From: Hawksworthiomyces lignivorus
Lineage: Eukaryota; Ascomycota; Sordariomycetes; Ophiostomatales; Ophiostomataceae
Direction of reading: 5' to 3'
Length of the DNA stretch: 64,000 nucleotides
NCBI GenBank assembly: GCA_002917075.1
Contig: NTMA01000007.1
Span: 248,001-312,000, forward strand
Positions within the stretch are counted from its first letter, which is position 1; the number at the start of each line of letters is the position of its first letter. The notes beneath the pieces are model-generated. The model was not told where the DNA came from, searched no databases, and saw only the letters and a program-made list of their open reading frames with translations. The position numbers were made by a program, and so were the translations under genes. Shown piece after piece: positions 35,126 to 45,787 of the stretch.

Positions 35126-36072
35126 GATAAAGGTGGCCAAGACGCACCCCACAATGAAGGCTAACAATGGGTGCCGCTGGGTCGGTGATAATGATACCTA
35201 CCGAAATACAGTAGGTGGCAATACGTTTAAATCCAATACAAAGTATCATATTCAGAACTAGGCCGTATGAAGCAGTAATATACCGTTCGTAATACTTCTG
35301 AACAAAGTATTTCCTTCACATAAACAAAAATAATAATAACAAAAATAGTGCGCGGCAAGGAGAGACTAGGCAGCCACCAGCACCTTTACCCCACGCACTT
35401 TTTGGTGTGTATCACCAAGTTTTTCCCTCCTGACCTCTATCGCATATAAAGATTACGGCCTTTTTGTTTTGTGCAACCATTACACTTTCCACGAGATTAA
35501 CTTATGGTTTTACGTCATTGTTTTTCGGTTGTATTCTCAACCAGCTCCTCTTCGTTATTTTATTTTCATGTTTGTATTAAGCTCTACTGCTCTCCCGTCA
35601 ATCCGAAACCCATAGGGTTCGCTTGAGTACCTAATAAAGCTGATAATATGCGCTTTCTTTTGGGGAAGCGAAGGCTACTCCGCCTTACAGCAACTTGATA
35701 TAATTCTTGCAATATCCAGAGTCGGGCATTGCTTGCTCTTTGCCAAAAAAGCATGTGCAGGACCAAATATGACCCGATGAACTACAGTGGTCTACCGAGC
35801 AGAGCGCAGTAAGCTGTTTATAGAGTCGATAGTTTATTTCATTTTATTTTACTTTATTTTACTTTGTTTTATTTTTTAATTGCCTTGTTTGACATCTACA
35901 AAAGTGGTGTGGGGAAGCTCGACTGCGCCACAATAATTTCAGCCACTCTTCTGGACCCGCTGGAGCTAAGCTGTGGACGCAACAGGCAGCTCTCAAACCA
36001 GAGGCCAACCCCCCAAAGAACAAAACCTCCAAAAGACCATCAGCGATCACCGCGCAGCAGAAGCGAGATAAT
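35126..36072. other. intergenic boundary region
   Basis: About 950 bp of AT-rich DNA between the esterase and VPS11. Short TTTTATTTTACTTTATTT-type repeats lie near 35835. It marks the change from accessory to core-like gene content. Confidence 0.55.
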
Positions 36073-38207
36073 ATGATCATGGCAAACTCGTGGAAGTCAT
36101 TTGACTTCTTCGAGGTCAGCCAGGCGAAACCGGGCGACGACGAGGCACGCATCTTCTTCGAGAGCAACGAAATCGCGAGCGTGTGTTCCGGATCCGACAG
36201 CCTGTTTCTCGGCAGCTTCGATGGCTATGTGCGCATCGTCGGGCCGAGCTGGAAGATTGTGCGCAGCTTCCTGGCGCACGAGGCGGGGAGCATCACCCAC
36301 ATGCGTCAGGTCGAAGGGACGAGCTTGCTGGTCACAGTAGCGGTATGTGCGAGCGAAGAGCCGGTGGCGAATACGACGAGACGAGATAGAAACCGTTGTA
36401 TCTAACGCTGCAGGACAGGAGGACTTGAGCTCCGAGCCAGTGCTCAAGGTGTGGGCGCTGGACAAGCCGGTCAAGAAGACGGGCCTGCCGACGTGTCTCA
36501 GCACCATCCAGATCAACAACGGCAAGAAGCAGTTTCCGGTGAGTCGTCGAGCTGTCCCCAGAGGAGAGGAGCTTGGACAGCACAGCAGCTGACCCGTGGC
36601 CCGACCCGGCCTGCCTAGATCTCCGCATTCACCGCCACCGACGACCTCCACCAGATCGCCGTGGGCTTCGCCAACGGCGCCGTGACGCTCATCCGCGGTG
36701 ACCTCGTCAACGACACGGGCACGCGGCAGCGCATCGTCTACGAATCCGAGGAGCCCATCACGGGCGTGGTGCTGGACGTCGACCTCAGGACCATTGTCAC
36801 GACGCTGTTCATCGCCACCACGGCGCGCATCGTCAAGCTGCCCATCCTGCCGCGCGGGGGCAGCGCCCAGCCGCCCAAGACGGTCGAGGACACGGGCTGC
36901 GGCGTCGGCTGCATGACCGTCGACCGCCGCACCGGCGACATCGTCGTGGCCCGCGACGACGCCATCTACTACTACACCCTCGACGGCCGCGGGCCGCCGC
37001 GCGCCTACGACGCGCCCAAGAACCTCGTATCCGTCTACGACGACTACGTGGCCATCGTGTCGCCGGCGAACCCACTGGGCGGCGGCAGCGGCGGCAGCAG
37101 CAATAACAACAATGGAGGCGGCCAGAGCAGCAGCGGCGCCCTCCGCCGCCGGCTAGGCGGGTCCGCGACGGCCGCCGCGGCAGCGGACGCGCTGTTCAAC
37201 ACGTCGACGTTTGCGCTGCTCGAGACGGACCTGCGCGTGGTGGCGCACTCGGAGACGCTGCTGTCGCCGGTCAAGGCGGTCTTCCAGCTGTGGGGCAGCC
37301 TGTGCGTGCTGACGCTCGACGGCAAGGTGCGGCTGTACCGCGAGAAACCGCTGCAGCAGCGGCTCGACATGCTGTACCGGCGCAACCTGTACCACCTGGC
37401 GATCGAGCTGGCGCGCAAGAGCGGGCTGGGCGCGCAGCAGCAGAACGTCATCTTCCGCAAGTTCGGCGACTACCTGTACCACAAGGGCAGCTACGACGAG
37501 GCCATGGTGCAGTACATCCGCGCCATCGACAGCACCGAGCCGTCGCAGGTCATCCGCAAGTTCCTCGACACCCAGCGCATCCACAACCTCATCGAGTACC
37601 TCGAGGAGCTGCACGAGCACCACCGCGCCACCGCCGACCACACCACCCTGCTGCTCAACTGCTACGCCAAGCTCAAGGACATTGACAAGCTCGAGCGCTT
37701 CATCAAGTCCCCCGGCGACCTCAAGTTCGACCTCGACACCGCCATCGCCATGTGCCGCCAGGGCGGCTACTACGAGCAGGCCGTCTACCTGGCCAAGAAG
37801 CACAGCGAGTTCGACCTCGTCGTCGACATCCTCATCGAGGACGCCAAGCAGTACGACGACGCCCTCAGCTTCATCTGGCATCTCGACGCAGAAACGGTAA
37901 GAGGAGCAGAGCTCGACTAACCGATGCAAGGAACCATGAACTAATTGACGTATGACAGGCCTACGCGTGTCTCATGAAATACGCCCGCGTGCTCATCGAG
38001 CACTGCCCGAAGAACGCCACGCAGCTCTTCATTGACTACTACACGGGGCGCTACCAGCCAAAGCTGGAAGTCGAGGCAGCGACCGACGGGGCCGCGGCAG
38101 CGGCAGCCGAAGGCGGAGGGGGCTTCGCCTATGGCGCGGCAACAGCCGTGCAGAATCTGGCCGCCGGCCTCATAGCCCTGCCGAGAATCGGCGCACAGGC
38201 GGCTCCC

Positions 38208-38243
<36 letters not shown>

Positions 38244-39449
38244 GATCCGAAAGCAGCCGCAGCCAACAACGCCGCCGCAGCAGAGGGCGCAAGCGGTCCC
38301 GCCGCCGCCGCCGCGGCGAATGGTGCTGCTCCTCTGGCGGCCGCCGCTTCGGGCGCATACACGCCGCCCAAGCCGCGGACGGCCTTCTCGTCGTTTATCG
38401 ACCACCCAGACGAGTTCATCGTCTTCCTCGAGGCGTGCCTCAAGGAAAAGGAGAACCTGACGGACGCCGACCGGACCGACCTCTACACGACGCTGTTCGA
38501 GATGTACCTCCTCAAGTCGTCGGAGAAGAAGGGCGAGGAGCACCGCGAGGAGTGGGAGGCCAAGGCGAAGGCGCTGATCAGCAAGCGCGACGGCATAGAC
38601 GCCGGAGGCGAAGACATTGAAAAGGCTAACGTGCTGCTGCTGTCGCACCTGGCCAGCTTCCGCGAGGGCACGACGCTGGTCAAGGAGCAGGCGGGCCTGC
38701 TGGCGGACATCTTCCGGTCGTACACGGCGGCGCAGGACACGCGGGGCGCGCTGCGGGCGCTGCACCGGTACGGGCCCGAGGAGCCGCAGCTGTACACGGC
38801 GGCGCTGGCGTACCTGACGTCGAGCCCGCGCGTGCTGGAGGAGGCGGGGCCCGACGAGCTGGCGGCCGTGCTGCGGCGCATCCACAGCGAGGGCCTGATG
38901 GCGCCGCTGCAGGTCGTCCAGACGCTGAGCCAGAACGCCGTCGCCACCATGGGCATGCTCAAGCCCTACCTGCAGGAGACGATCGAGCGCGAGCGCCGCG
39001 AGATCGCCGCCAACCAGCGCCGTATCCGCTCCTTCCGCCAGGAGACCGACCAGCGCCGCGCCGAGCTCGCCGACCTTGGCGCCAAGCCCGCCGTCTTCCA
39101 GGCCACCCGCTGCAGCCAGTGCGCCCTGCCCCTCGAGCTGCCCGTCGTCCACTTTCTGTGCAAGCACTCGTTCCACCAGCGCTGCCTCAAGACCGACGGC
39201 GGCAGCGCTGCTTCCACTGCCAGCGGCAGCAGAGGCCGCGGCGGCGGCCTTGGCGACGACAGCGACGTCTCCGCCGAGTGCCCGCTGTGCGCGCAGGACA
39301 ACGCCACGGTGCGCGCCATCCGCCGCCAGCAGGAGGAGTACGCCACGCGGCACGACCTGTTCCAGGCGGAGCTGGCCAACAGCGAGGACCGCTTCGGCAC
39401 CGTGGCCGACTGGTTCCAGCGGGGCGTCATGGGGTCGACGGGTGAGTGA
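36073..39449 (+). CDS. vps11: vacuolar sorting protein Vps11 (Pep5), HOPS/CORVET core subunit
   Basis: Four exons, 36073-36342, 36419-36538, 36619-37896 and 37959-39449, give 1052 residues; an in-frame ATG at 36079 is nearly as good a start. The N-terminal half is the beta-propeller (NSWKSFDFFEV, DLSSEPVLKVWALDKP, GFANGAVTLIRGD). The middle is the clathrin-repeat-like alpha-solenoid (EAMVQYIRAIDSTEPSQVI, ARVLIEHCPKNATQLFIDYY). The end is a RING-H2 finger from Cys941 to about Cys1000 (CSQC...CKHSFHQRC...CPLC), with a Ser/Gly-rich insertion of about 25 residues before the last Cys pair. Two low-complexity insertions stand out: Gly/Asn/Ser-rich at 37077-37140 and Ala-rich at 38060-38360. Vps11 holds together the HOPS and CORVET tethers for vacuole and endosome fusion. 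The reverse strand is open for 470 codons here, a by-product of GC-rich codons. Confidence 0.95.
38205..38241. repeat. GCA/CAG trinucleotide repeat in coding sequence (poly-Ala)
   Basis: A run of about 11 GCA codons inside VPS11 gives a poly-Ala stretch. As a multiple of three it can vary in length without breaking the frame. Confidence 0.9.
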
Positions 39450-39682
39450 AGAGAGTGTGGAAGGGCCACGGCCGCAGCAGCGCGAGCGCGCTCAAGTTGA
39501 TTTTTTGGGATCGGCCGATTCTGTATTTTTAGAGTACTATTCAATTTTTTAGCACAAACAGCGAGATCTTTTTTATCGACCTAGTCTACGAAGGAAAGGA
39601 TATACAGTCAGAAGATATCAAGTTCATTAGAATGGTGAAAGCTTTTTTTTTCTCTTTAATTTCTTGTCGTTTTGTCTATTGC

Positions 39683-41254
39683 TTAATAACTTTGCACGCC
39701 AAACACCTCGTCCAGCCAGGCAGCGATGGCTACCAGGCCGGCCTCGTCCAAAGGCGCCGGACTCGCCGCAGCCAGAGCGGTCCGCCAGTCGCGGATATGA
39801 TACAACAGCTGGCCCTCCAAGGCCGCTGCCGCGGTGTGATCATAGTCGGCTGCGCTGCCTGCTGACGAGCTGTGACTGGAGCCACCACTCGCGTACGGCA
39901 GGCCCGCAATGACCACGTCCTGCAGCCGGCCGTGGCGGGCCGTGAATGCCAAGTGAAAGTGTGGCGGCACATCAAAGGGCCTCGCGGGGCGCGGGCGCGG
40001 GTCGTCGTCGGTGGGCTGCGTAGAGAAGGTAAACTGTGGCGTCTGGCCAAACAGCCAGTCGGAGCTCTGCAAGATAAAAGGAAAAAATCAGAGGGTTAGC
40101 AGGCTAAAGTTATGATACGATTCCGAGTGCGTAGAGAGGAAAAAGAGGAAGCGTATTTCCAGCTGAGATAGGAACAGAGGCAGCTTGGGAGAGGAGAGAA
40201 GGGGTCTTACCATGAGCTCTGCGTAGCCGGCGGCCAGGTGGCTGTCAAACGCAAAGGGTCCAGCTTTCGCAGACGCCTCTGTATCGACGTCGACGACGAG
40301 ACTGCGGCTCGTGGCTGGGCCGTACATGCGCTCGAATTCGTCAGCAACGGCGGCCGCAAAGAGCGTGTGCGCGTGCACACCATCAGCGGCGCCGGCGACG
40401 GTGACGTTGCGCACGGGCGACCGCACGGACCGCACGCCGCGGGCGAGCACGTAGGGCGCAGCGGGAGGAGCGCCCAGCAGGCCGGAGACGGCGGCCAGGT
40501 CGGCGCCCAGCAGGCAGGTGCCGTGGTGGAGGGCGCGGCGGCGCGTCAGCTTGTACGCGGAGCCGGAGACCTTGTACTCTGCGTCTGTCACTGCTATGGT
40601 GTCGCTGTTGCCCGAAGAAGAAGCCTCGTCGTCGTGCGCGCCGCCGACCACAATATCGTGCCGCTCGTTGACGCGCGCGGTGGCCACGCCCAGGCGCTGA
40701 AGGGCGCGGGCGACCATGAGGGCGTGGCGGTCGCGGTCAAAGGCGGGGGCGGCGTTGTCCCCGTCGCCGCCGTGCGGCATGTGCACGCTCCAGTTCGCGT
40801 TGCCGGCATCGTGGTAGACGGTGCCGCCGCCGCTCCGGCGGCGGACCAGCTGGACGGCGGGCGCTTCCCTCATCTCCGCCCTGCGCAGCCGGCTCAGGTG
40901 CACCTCGGACCAGGGATTCTGATTGCGCCCGACGACGACGCACGGCGCGTTCTGGTACAGCATCAGCAGGAGGCTGGCCGGGTGGGCACGCTGGAACAGG
41001 CGGTGCTCGACAGACAGGTTCGCAAATGGGTCACGACCCGCAGAGAGCACGACATGCACCGGCGGCCGCGACGCGTCCTCTCCTCCGAGCTCATCGGGGC
41101 CGCGGCTGACGAGGTCTAGCAGCTCCGCAAGCGCAATAGGCTTAGTCGCGATCGTTCTTCTTCCGATCAGCGACGGTTGCGGCTGCTGCGACTGCTGACG
41201 GCTCCACGGCTGCCGAAGCCCCGTTCGTAGCCGCCATGACAGCCGGACCGCCAT
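39683..41254 (-). CDS. lipoate-protein ligase A family protein, mitochondrial
   Basis: Two exons, 41254-40211 and 40066-39683, encode 475 residues. The ATG at 41254 opens an Arg/Gln-rich leader (MAVRLSWRLRTGLRQPWSRQ) without acidic residues, a good mitochondrial targeting peptide; the frame is open further upstream but without a better start. The LplA/LipB fold is shown by LMLYQNAPCVVVGRNQNPW, RRRSGGGTVYHD (lipoyl-AMP pocket) and KVSGSAYKLTRRRALHHG, where the Lys after Tyr is the conserved ligand contact. The protein attaches or transfers lipoate to E2/GcvH subunits, as Lip3/Aim22 do in yeast. A Ser/Asp/Glu-rich insertion (DDEASSSGNSDT) is unusual in length. Lipoylation serves pyruvate and 2-oxoglutarate dehydrogenases. 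Confidence 0.92.
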
Positions 41255-41940
41255 CCAGACCGAATTACAGAGGACTGTATTGGCGGGTGGCGCACACCAT
41301 CTACGTTGAATCTGAATGCTGCCGTTTTGCTTGTTCTGGATTTTCGATGTAAAAGAAGCTTTCAAGTATCTCACGCTGGGTTTCAGCCAATATAAGCTCT
41401 GCAAAGCTAAGCTTCACAAGATAAGTGGGCCTTATTGGCTGCTACAGAGTATCTTACTCTCACGAAAAACAAAGAAAACAAAACGAAAAGGACAAAGGCA
41501 AAAATAATACTTATGCCTTGAAACTCCCGTGACAAAAAGGGACACGGTGACCAAATTGCAAAAATAACAGACACAGGCCAAGCTTGGAAAAAAAATCATC
41601 TCAAAATAGCTCCTAGAAAGCTCCTCACCAACTGATATTGATACAAAGCCATATGTGCTCCGCAGCCTCCTAAGCCGCTGATAGCCTCATGAAGCCAACC
41701 GAACCGAACAAAGCTGACCAAACCCAAGCCAGCAAGAAGCCAAGAAGTGAGAAACCAAGAGACTGAGAAATCAAAAGACCAACCCATGAGAAAATACATC
41801 ATAATACAACCAAGATTCTGTTTTCCGTTATTTTTTCCTTCATATATCATTCGATTCTGTTTCCGAGTGATGTCGGGCCGCATCTCTTTTCCAATTCAAA
41901 ATCTTTTTTTTTTTTACATCGCTCATCTGAGTCGACCAAG
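41255..41940. other. intergenic, lipoate ligase promoter and GTPase 3' flank
   Basis: About 690 bp between two minus-strand genes. A purine-rich stretch at 41700-41790 is low complexity. No gene was called. Confidence 0.55.
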
Positions 41941-43944
41941 TCAAGCAGTACTTTGGCTGCCACGGAACGTAAAGAGGCTCCGGACACTGTTGGCAATTTT
42001 GTTCATGCTCTTGTCCATTGTATTTTCAAAGCGGAGGCGAGCCATCTTCTTGTCCCGCGCCTTCTGAAAGCCGACACCAGAGTGCACAATGTAGTCGAAC
42101 AGGTCGTCAACACCCTCACAAGAGGAGAGGGACGAGCATTCAAAGTAATCGGCACAGTTTAGCTTCTTGGAGGCTTCTCTTCCCTACAGCAGCTGTAAGC
42201 AAAGACCCTAAGAAACGCAGAGCAGGAAATGCAACGGATCAGCCAACTTACTGCTTCAGGCGTCACTTGTGCGGGTTCATCAATAAATTGGAGCGGAGGA
42301 AGACGATGGCGGGCATCTTTCTTCAGTCCAGCCAAGACAACAATAGAGTTCTCCTCGTACATGGCAATGTCGTTGCGGTACTGAGGTTAGTTGAGTTAGC
42401 ACAGTGTATTGCATTGGAACTTTAGACTCTAAGGACATTGGATTCACCTTCTGCAGGCTCTGGAAACTGTCATGGTGGCCTATGTCAAAGCACAGAACTA
42501 CGACACTGAACCAGCCAAGAGCCAAAATATTTGGCTCGTGGGGATCCCTAGCGCTTCCACCTTCGGACAAATTGAATTCGACCCGGATGTCGTCCACGGT
42601 CAGCCGAATCGTTTGCTCTTGCACGTTGCTCGGCACGTAGGTCTTGGGGAACGTGCCATGCACAAGACGACTTTGCCTGTTAGCATTTCATCTTCTGGGA
42701 TAAGCATACGAAGACCGCATCGAAACGATCTCACTTACCGAATCAGAGCAGTCTTGCCCACACGTGCATCGCCAATGAAGGCGACGTTGACAATCATGTC
42801 TGGTCTGCCCTCCGTCCAAAAGCCAATCGTCGATTCTTGGCGCTCTGGAAGTGGCATCATGGGTGCGGCCGAAGTTGCGTGCATCATCCGCTTTACGGTA
42901 CCCGAGCTCTGGGCACGCAATGTGCCGTAATACCGTTTTGAGAAGGACATGCGTGAGCTGTTCTTGGGCTGCCTGTCTAGAAGACTAAAGCGGTAGAGAT
43001 GTTCGTTCTGCTTCGCAGCGTCTTCGGGCGACAGGCCGTCGCCGCGCTCGTCTCCGAATGTGGCGTCTTCTACTATCGAGCCCAGGGCGAGCGATGTGGT
43101 CAGACGCTGTGAGAAACGGCGCACTGGGTCGAGCAATCTTGCGCGCTTTCGAGACAGGGCTCCCTCCATATCCTGCGACGTGTTGTTAGAACAAATGAAC
43201 CCGAGCTAGTAATCGAGAGAGAGACGCATAAAAAAGGGGGTGATTTGCATTCAAACATACCTCCGGCATCTGTCTCTTCTTTGCGGCACCTTGAATTGAC
43301 TGGTTGCTAATTGCATTATCTAAACCGTAACCCGTCTCGAGTGAATCGAGCTTGCTTTCATTGAATATGCCATTCTCTTTGTCCGGGCCGTCTAGAGCTA
43401 ATTTCTTATACTGGGATGACAATTGATCATCGTCCCCAGCAGGCCCTGTGCTCGTCACATGGTGAACTTGACGAGAAGATGATACCTGAAGTGGCCGTGG
43501 GTGCAGAGGATGGTCGACCGCAGGATTGAGGCCTTGCAGATACCGCTCCTGCGGTGTCACTGGCTGTGGGATCTCCGCCAGCCACTGTTGCATGCGTACT
43601 TCCCGGCCAGTCTTGGAGCCAACCGATCCATTGGGCGTCTGGCTGCGACGAGATGATGTTGACCCAATGTTCATGACATTTATGCTGCTGCGGCCCAGAA
43701 CGTTGCCGCTCCGGTTCTTCTGTATCTTCATCATCGTGACCGGTGTGGCTGTCCGCAGTCCCTCCACGGCCAGATCAGGTGACATCGGTGAGCTAGGAAA
43801 GTCAGATTCCTGCGAGTCTTGGGGCGTGGGAGGTGCAGCGGGCCATCTGGCCAGAGATGAGGATGCAAAGCCCGGCTGCTGGGGTGTCGACGTTGCACAG
43901 CCCGCAGTTGACGGCGGCGTCAGCTCAGCTGCGTGGTGCATCAT
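41941..43944 (-). CDS. atypical Rho/Ras-like small GTPase with long N-terminal extension
   Basis: Five exons, 43944-43261, 43172-42739, 42676-42448, 42380-42252 and 42183-41941, give 572 residues. The first about 355 residues are a Ser/Pro-rich, probably disordered tail. The G domain starts with VAFIGDARVGKTALIR (P-loop 362-369). Switch I reads TFPKTYVPSNVQEQ, close to Rho FPEDYVPTVFE but with Ser in place of the effector Thr. Where DTAGQ should be, the sequence reads LSEGGSA, so the catalytic Asp and Gln of DxxGQ are missing. VVVLCFDIGHHDSF is the next strand, LAGLKKDAR stands for the Rho-type G4 (usual LVGLKTDLR), and YFECSSL is G5. The C-terminus (FRGSQSTA) has no CaaX cysteine. It should bind nucleotide poorly or unusually and is not prenylated; a scaffold-like role is inference. 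Confidence 0.8.
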
Positions 43945-45787
43945 CGTCTCTAGTCATGTGGGCTTGTACCAGATAAACAAAGACAACAGCGACAAAGAAT
44001 GAAAATGTTGAAGAGGTGGATAATGCTAGCCGAGAAAAGACAAAGTCGCCGTGGGTGTGAGGGTAGAAGAGCTGAAACTCAACAGATTCAACAGATCAAG
44101 AAGAGACAATGTGAATGAAGAGTAGAGAGACACGAAGCAAACAAAGACTGTTGCAGATATCGAGATGATGTACAAAAGCGGAACTGCAGAACGAAGGACT
44201 GTGTTGAGGGCGCCCAACAGGGAAAGAACAGCGATGAGAGCCGAAAGACAAAAATGGAAAGAATGCACTGGGAGAATAGCGACGGAAAGGGAAAGAGCAA
44301 ACCCAATCGGGCTGAGAAGGTGCAATTGCCAAGAAGAAAATTTCTTCTTCTGATCTGACGATGCACTTATCCAAACTTTTTTTGTTTCTCCTCACTATCA
44401 TATGACAGTGTCTCGTCCTGTATGTCTGTCTCTCGTGTCTGGCGATCTTCCCTGCTTTGCCCAGTTGCCTAGTCGCCTGGTTGTCTCTCGTCTTGGCTCG
44501 AGCTTCTCTGCTAAAGCCAAATCCACGAAAGGCACGAAGGACGCTGGGGTAGAGGGACTAGTAAGTAAAGGGCCTAGAATTGATGCCAATGGAATGACCA
44601 ACTTTGTGCAATATACATGTCACACGTGGAAATCATGAAGAAAGGGGAAACGATGGGCATTTAAAGTGTTGGTTCACACGGAAACAAAAGGCTCGAAATG
44701 AGTGTTTCAAATGTTTCACGAAAAAGAAATTTCTTTCCATCAATTCATGAGGAAGCTGGAAGCACAAAACGAAGAACACTGAAGACGCGTTCAGCTGCTG
44801 CAGTCAGTTTTACGCGTCTAAATCCTCCCGCAAACGCGTCTTTGGCTGTTGCGGGACAGACGCCGCTTGGTCCCTCTAGTGAGGTCATGGACCCCATCTC
44901 CATCTACGCGCAGCCAAGGAGCCGCCAGGAACAAGTCTTACAAACGGGCTATGAAAACTCAGTTCTCATATCTGTTTCCTTCTCGAATCATTCGAATAAG
45001 AAACGGAAGAGGCGGGAACAGCTGCCTCGTTTTTGATCTATACGAAGTATCACAAACAAGGGAGATTTTTTTTTTCGCTTTTCCAGTAACACAGCTTCCG
45101 AAGGACAAAGGCAAAAATACCCCTGTCTTACAATCACCATCCGCGTTCAAGACGCCCAGTGGAAGGACCCATAATTTTCTTTCTCGGTTTCTCTTCAGAT
45201 CCGGGCGACCCATCGATCGGCATGTGCTCTGTTGCTCAGGTGTGGTGGGGGACCCAGTCGAGCCAGTACCATTTTGATTCAAGTACTGTGAGGGGAGTCA
45301 TTGAGTCAAGGCGGGGGCGTTGCAGTCAAGACACCAGCGCACTAGTGTGTGAAGAGTTCGAAGGCAGGGCAAAGCGAATGCCACAGGGCGTAGCCGAGAG
45401 GGCATCTCGGCGTCTTGCAGGGAGCTTTAATGTTTCCCACGCTCCCACGCTACGCCCTTTCTGCCACTGCACTCGACCCCGCAGAGGGCTAATAACCAGA
45501 GCTGCTTCGGAGCCAGTATAACTGGCTGAATGGCGCAACACCCGCACAGATCTCGTCATTGGCTGACAGCTCGCTGCGATTCGTTGCTTTTGGCATAGCT
45601 ATCGCCGCTACGGGTGTTTGCTGGTGTTTGCTGGTGTCCTCGGTAGCCCGATTACGGAATCTTCCTTTTGATAAACTGGACTCTTGCGCCGGTGCCGACA
45701 CTGCAGTCGCTGGGAAGAGGGAAATTCGGTTGACAAATAAAACGATAAAACTCTGCTGCCTACCACACGTTCGCGAGCGGCCGTCCA
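43945..45787. promoter_or_regulatory. divergent promoter between the GTPase and kynurenine aminotransferase genes
   Basis: 1.84 kb separates the two start codons. Pyrimidine-rich leaders lie on both sides, as is usual for fungal promoters. A CCAAT-type motif (ATTGG) lies near 45558 on the aminotransferase side. Frames here have no recognisable features. Confidence 0.45.

Noticed and set aside
37941..39353. 470-codon open frame on the minus strand across VPS11
   Set aside because: It is the antisense shadow of GC-rich codons in a well-supported gene; the translation is repetitive Leu/Arg/Ala with no domain.
40238..41119. 293-codon plus-strand frame opposite the lipoate ligase
   Set aside because: The opposite strand has clear ligase motifs and splice sites; this frame is Val/Ala/Gly-rich filler.
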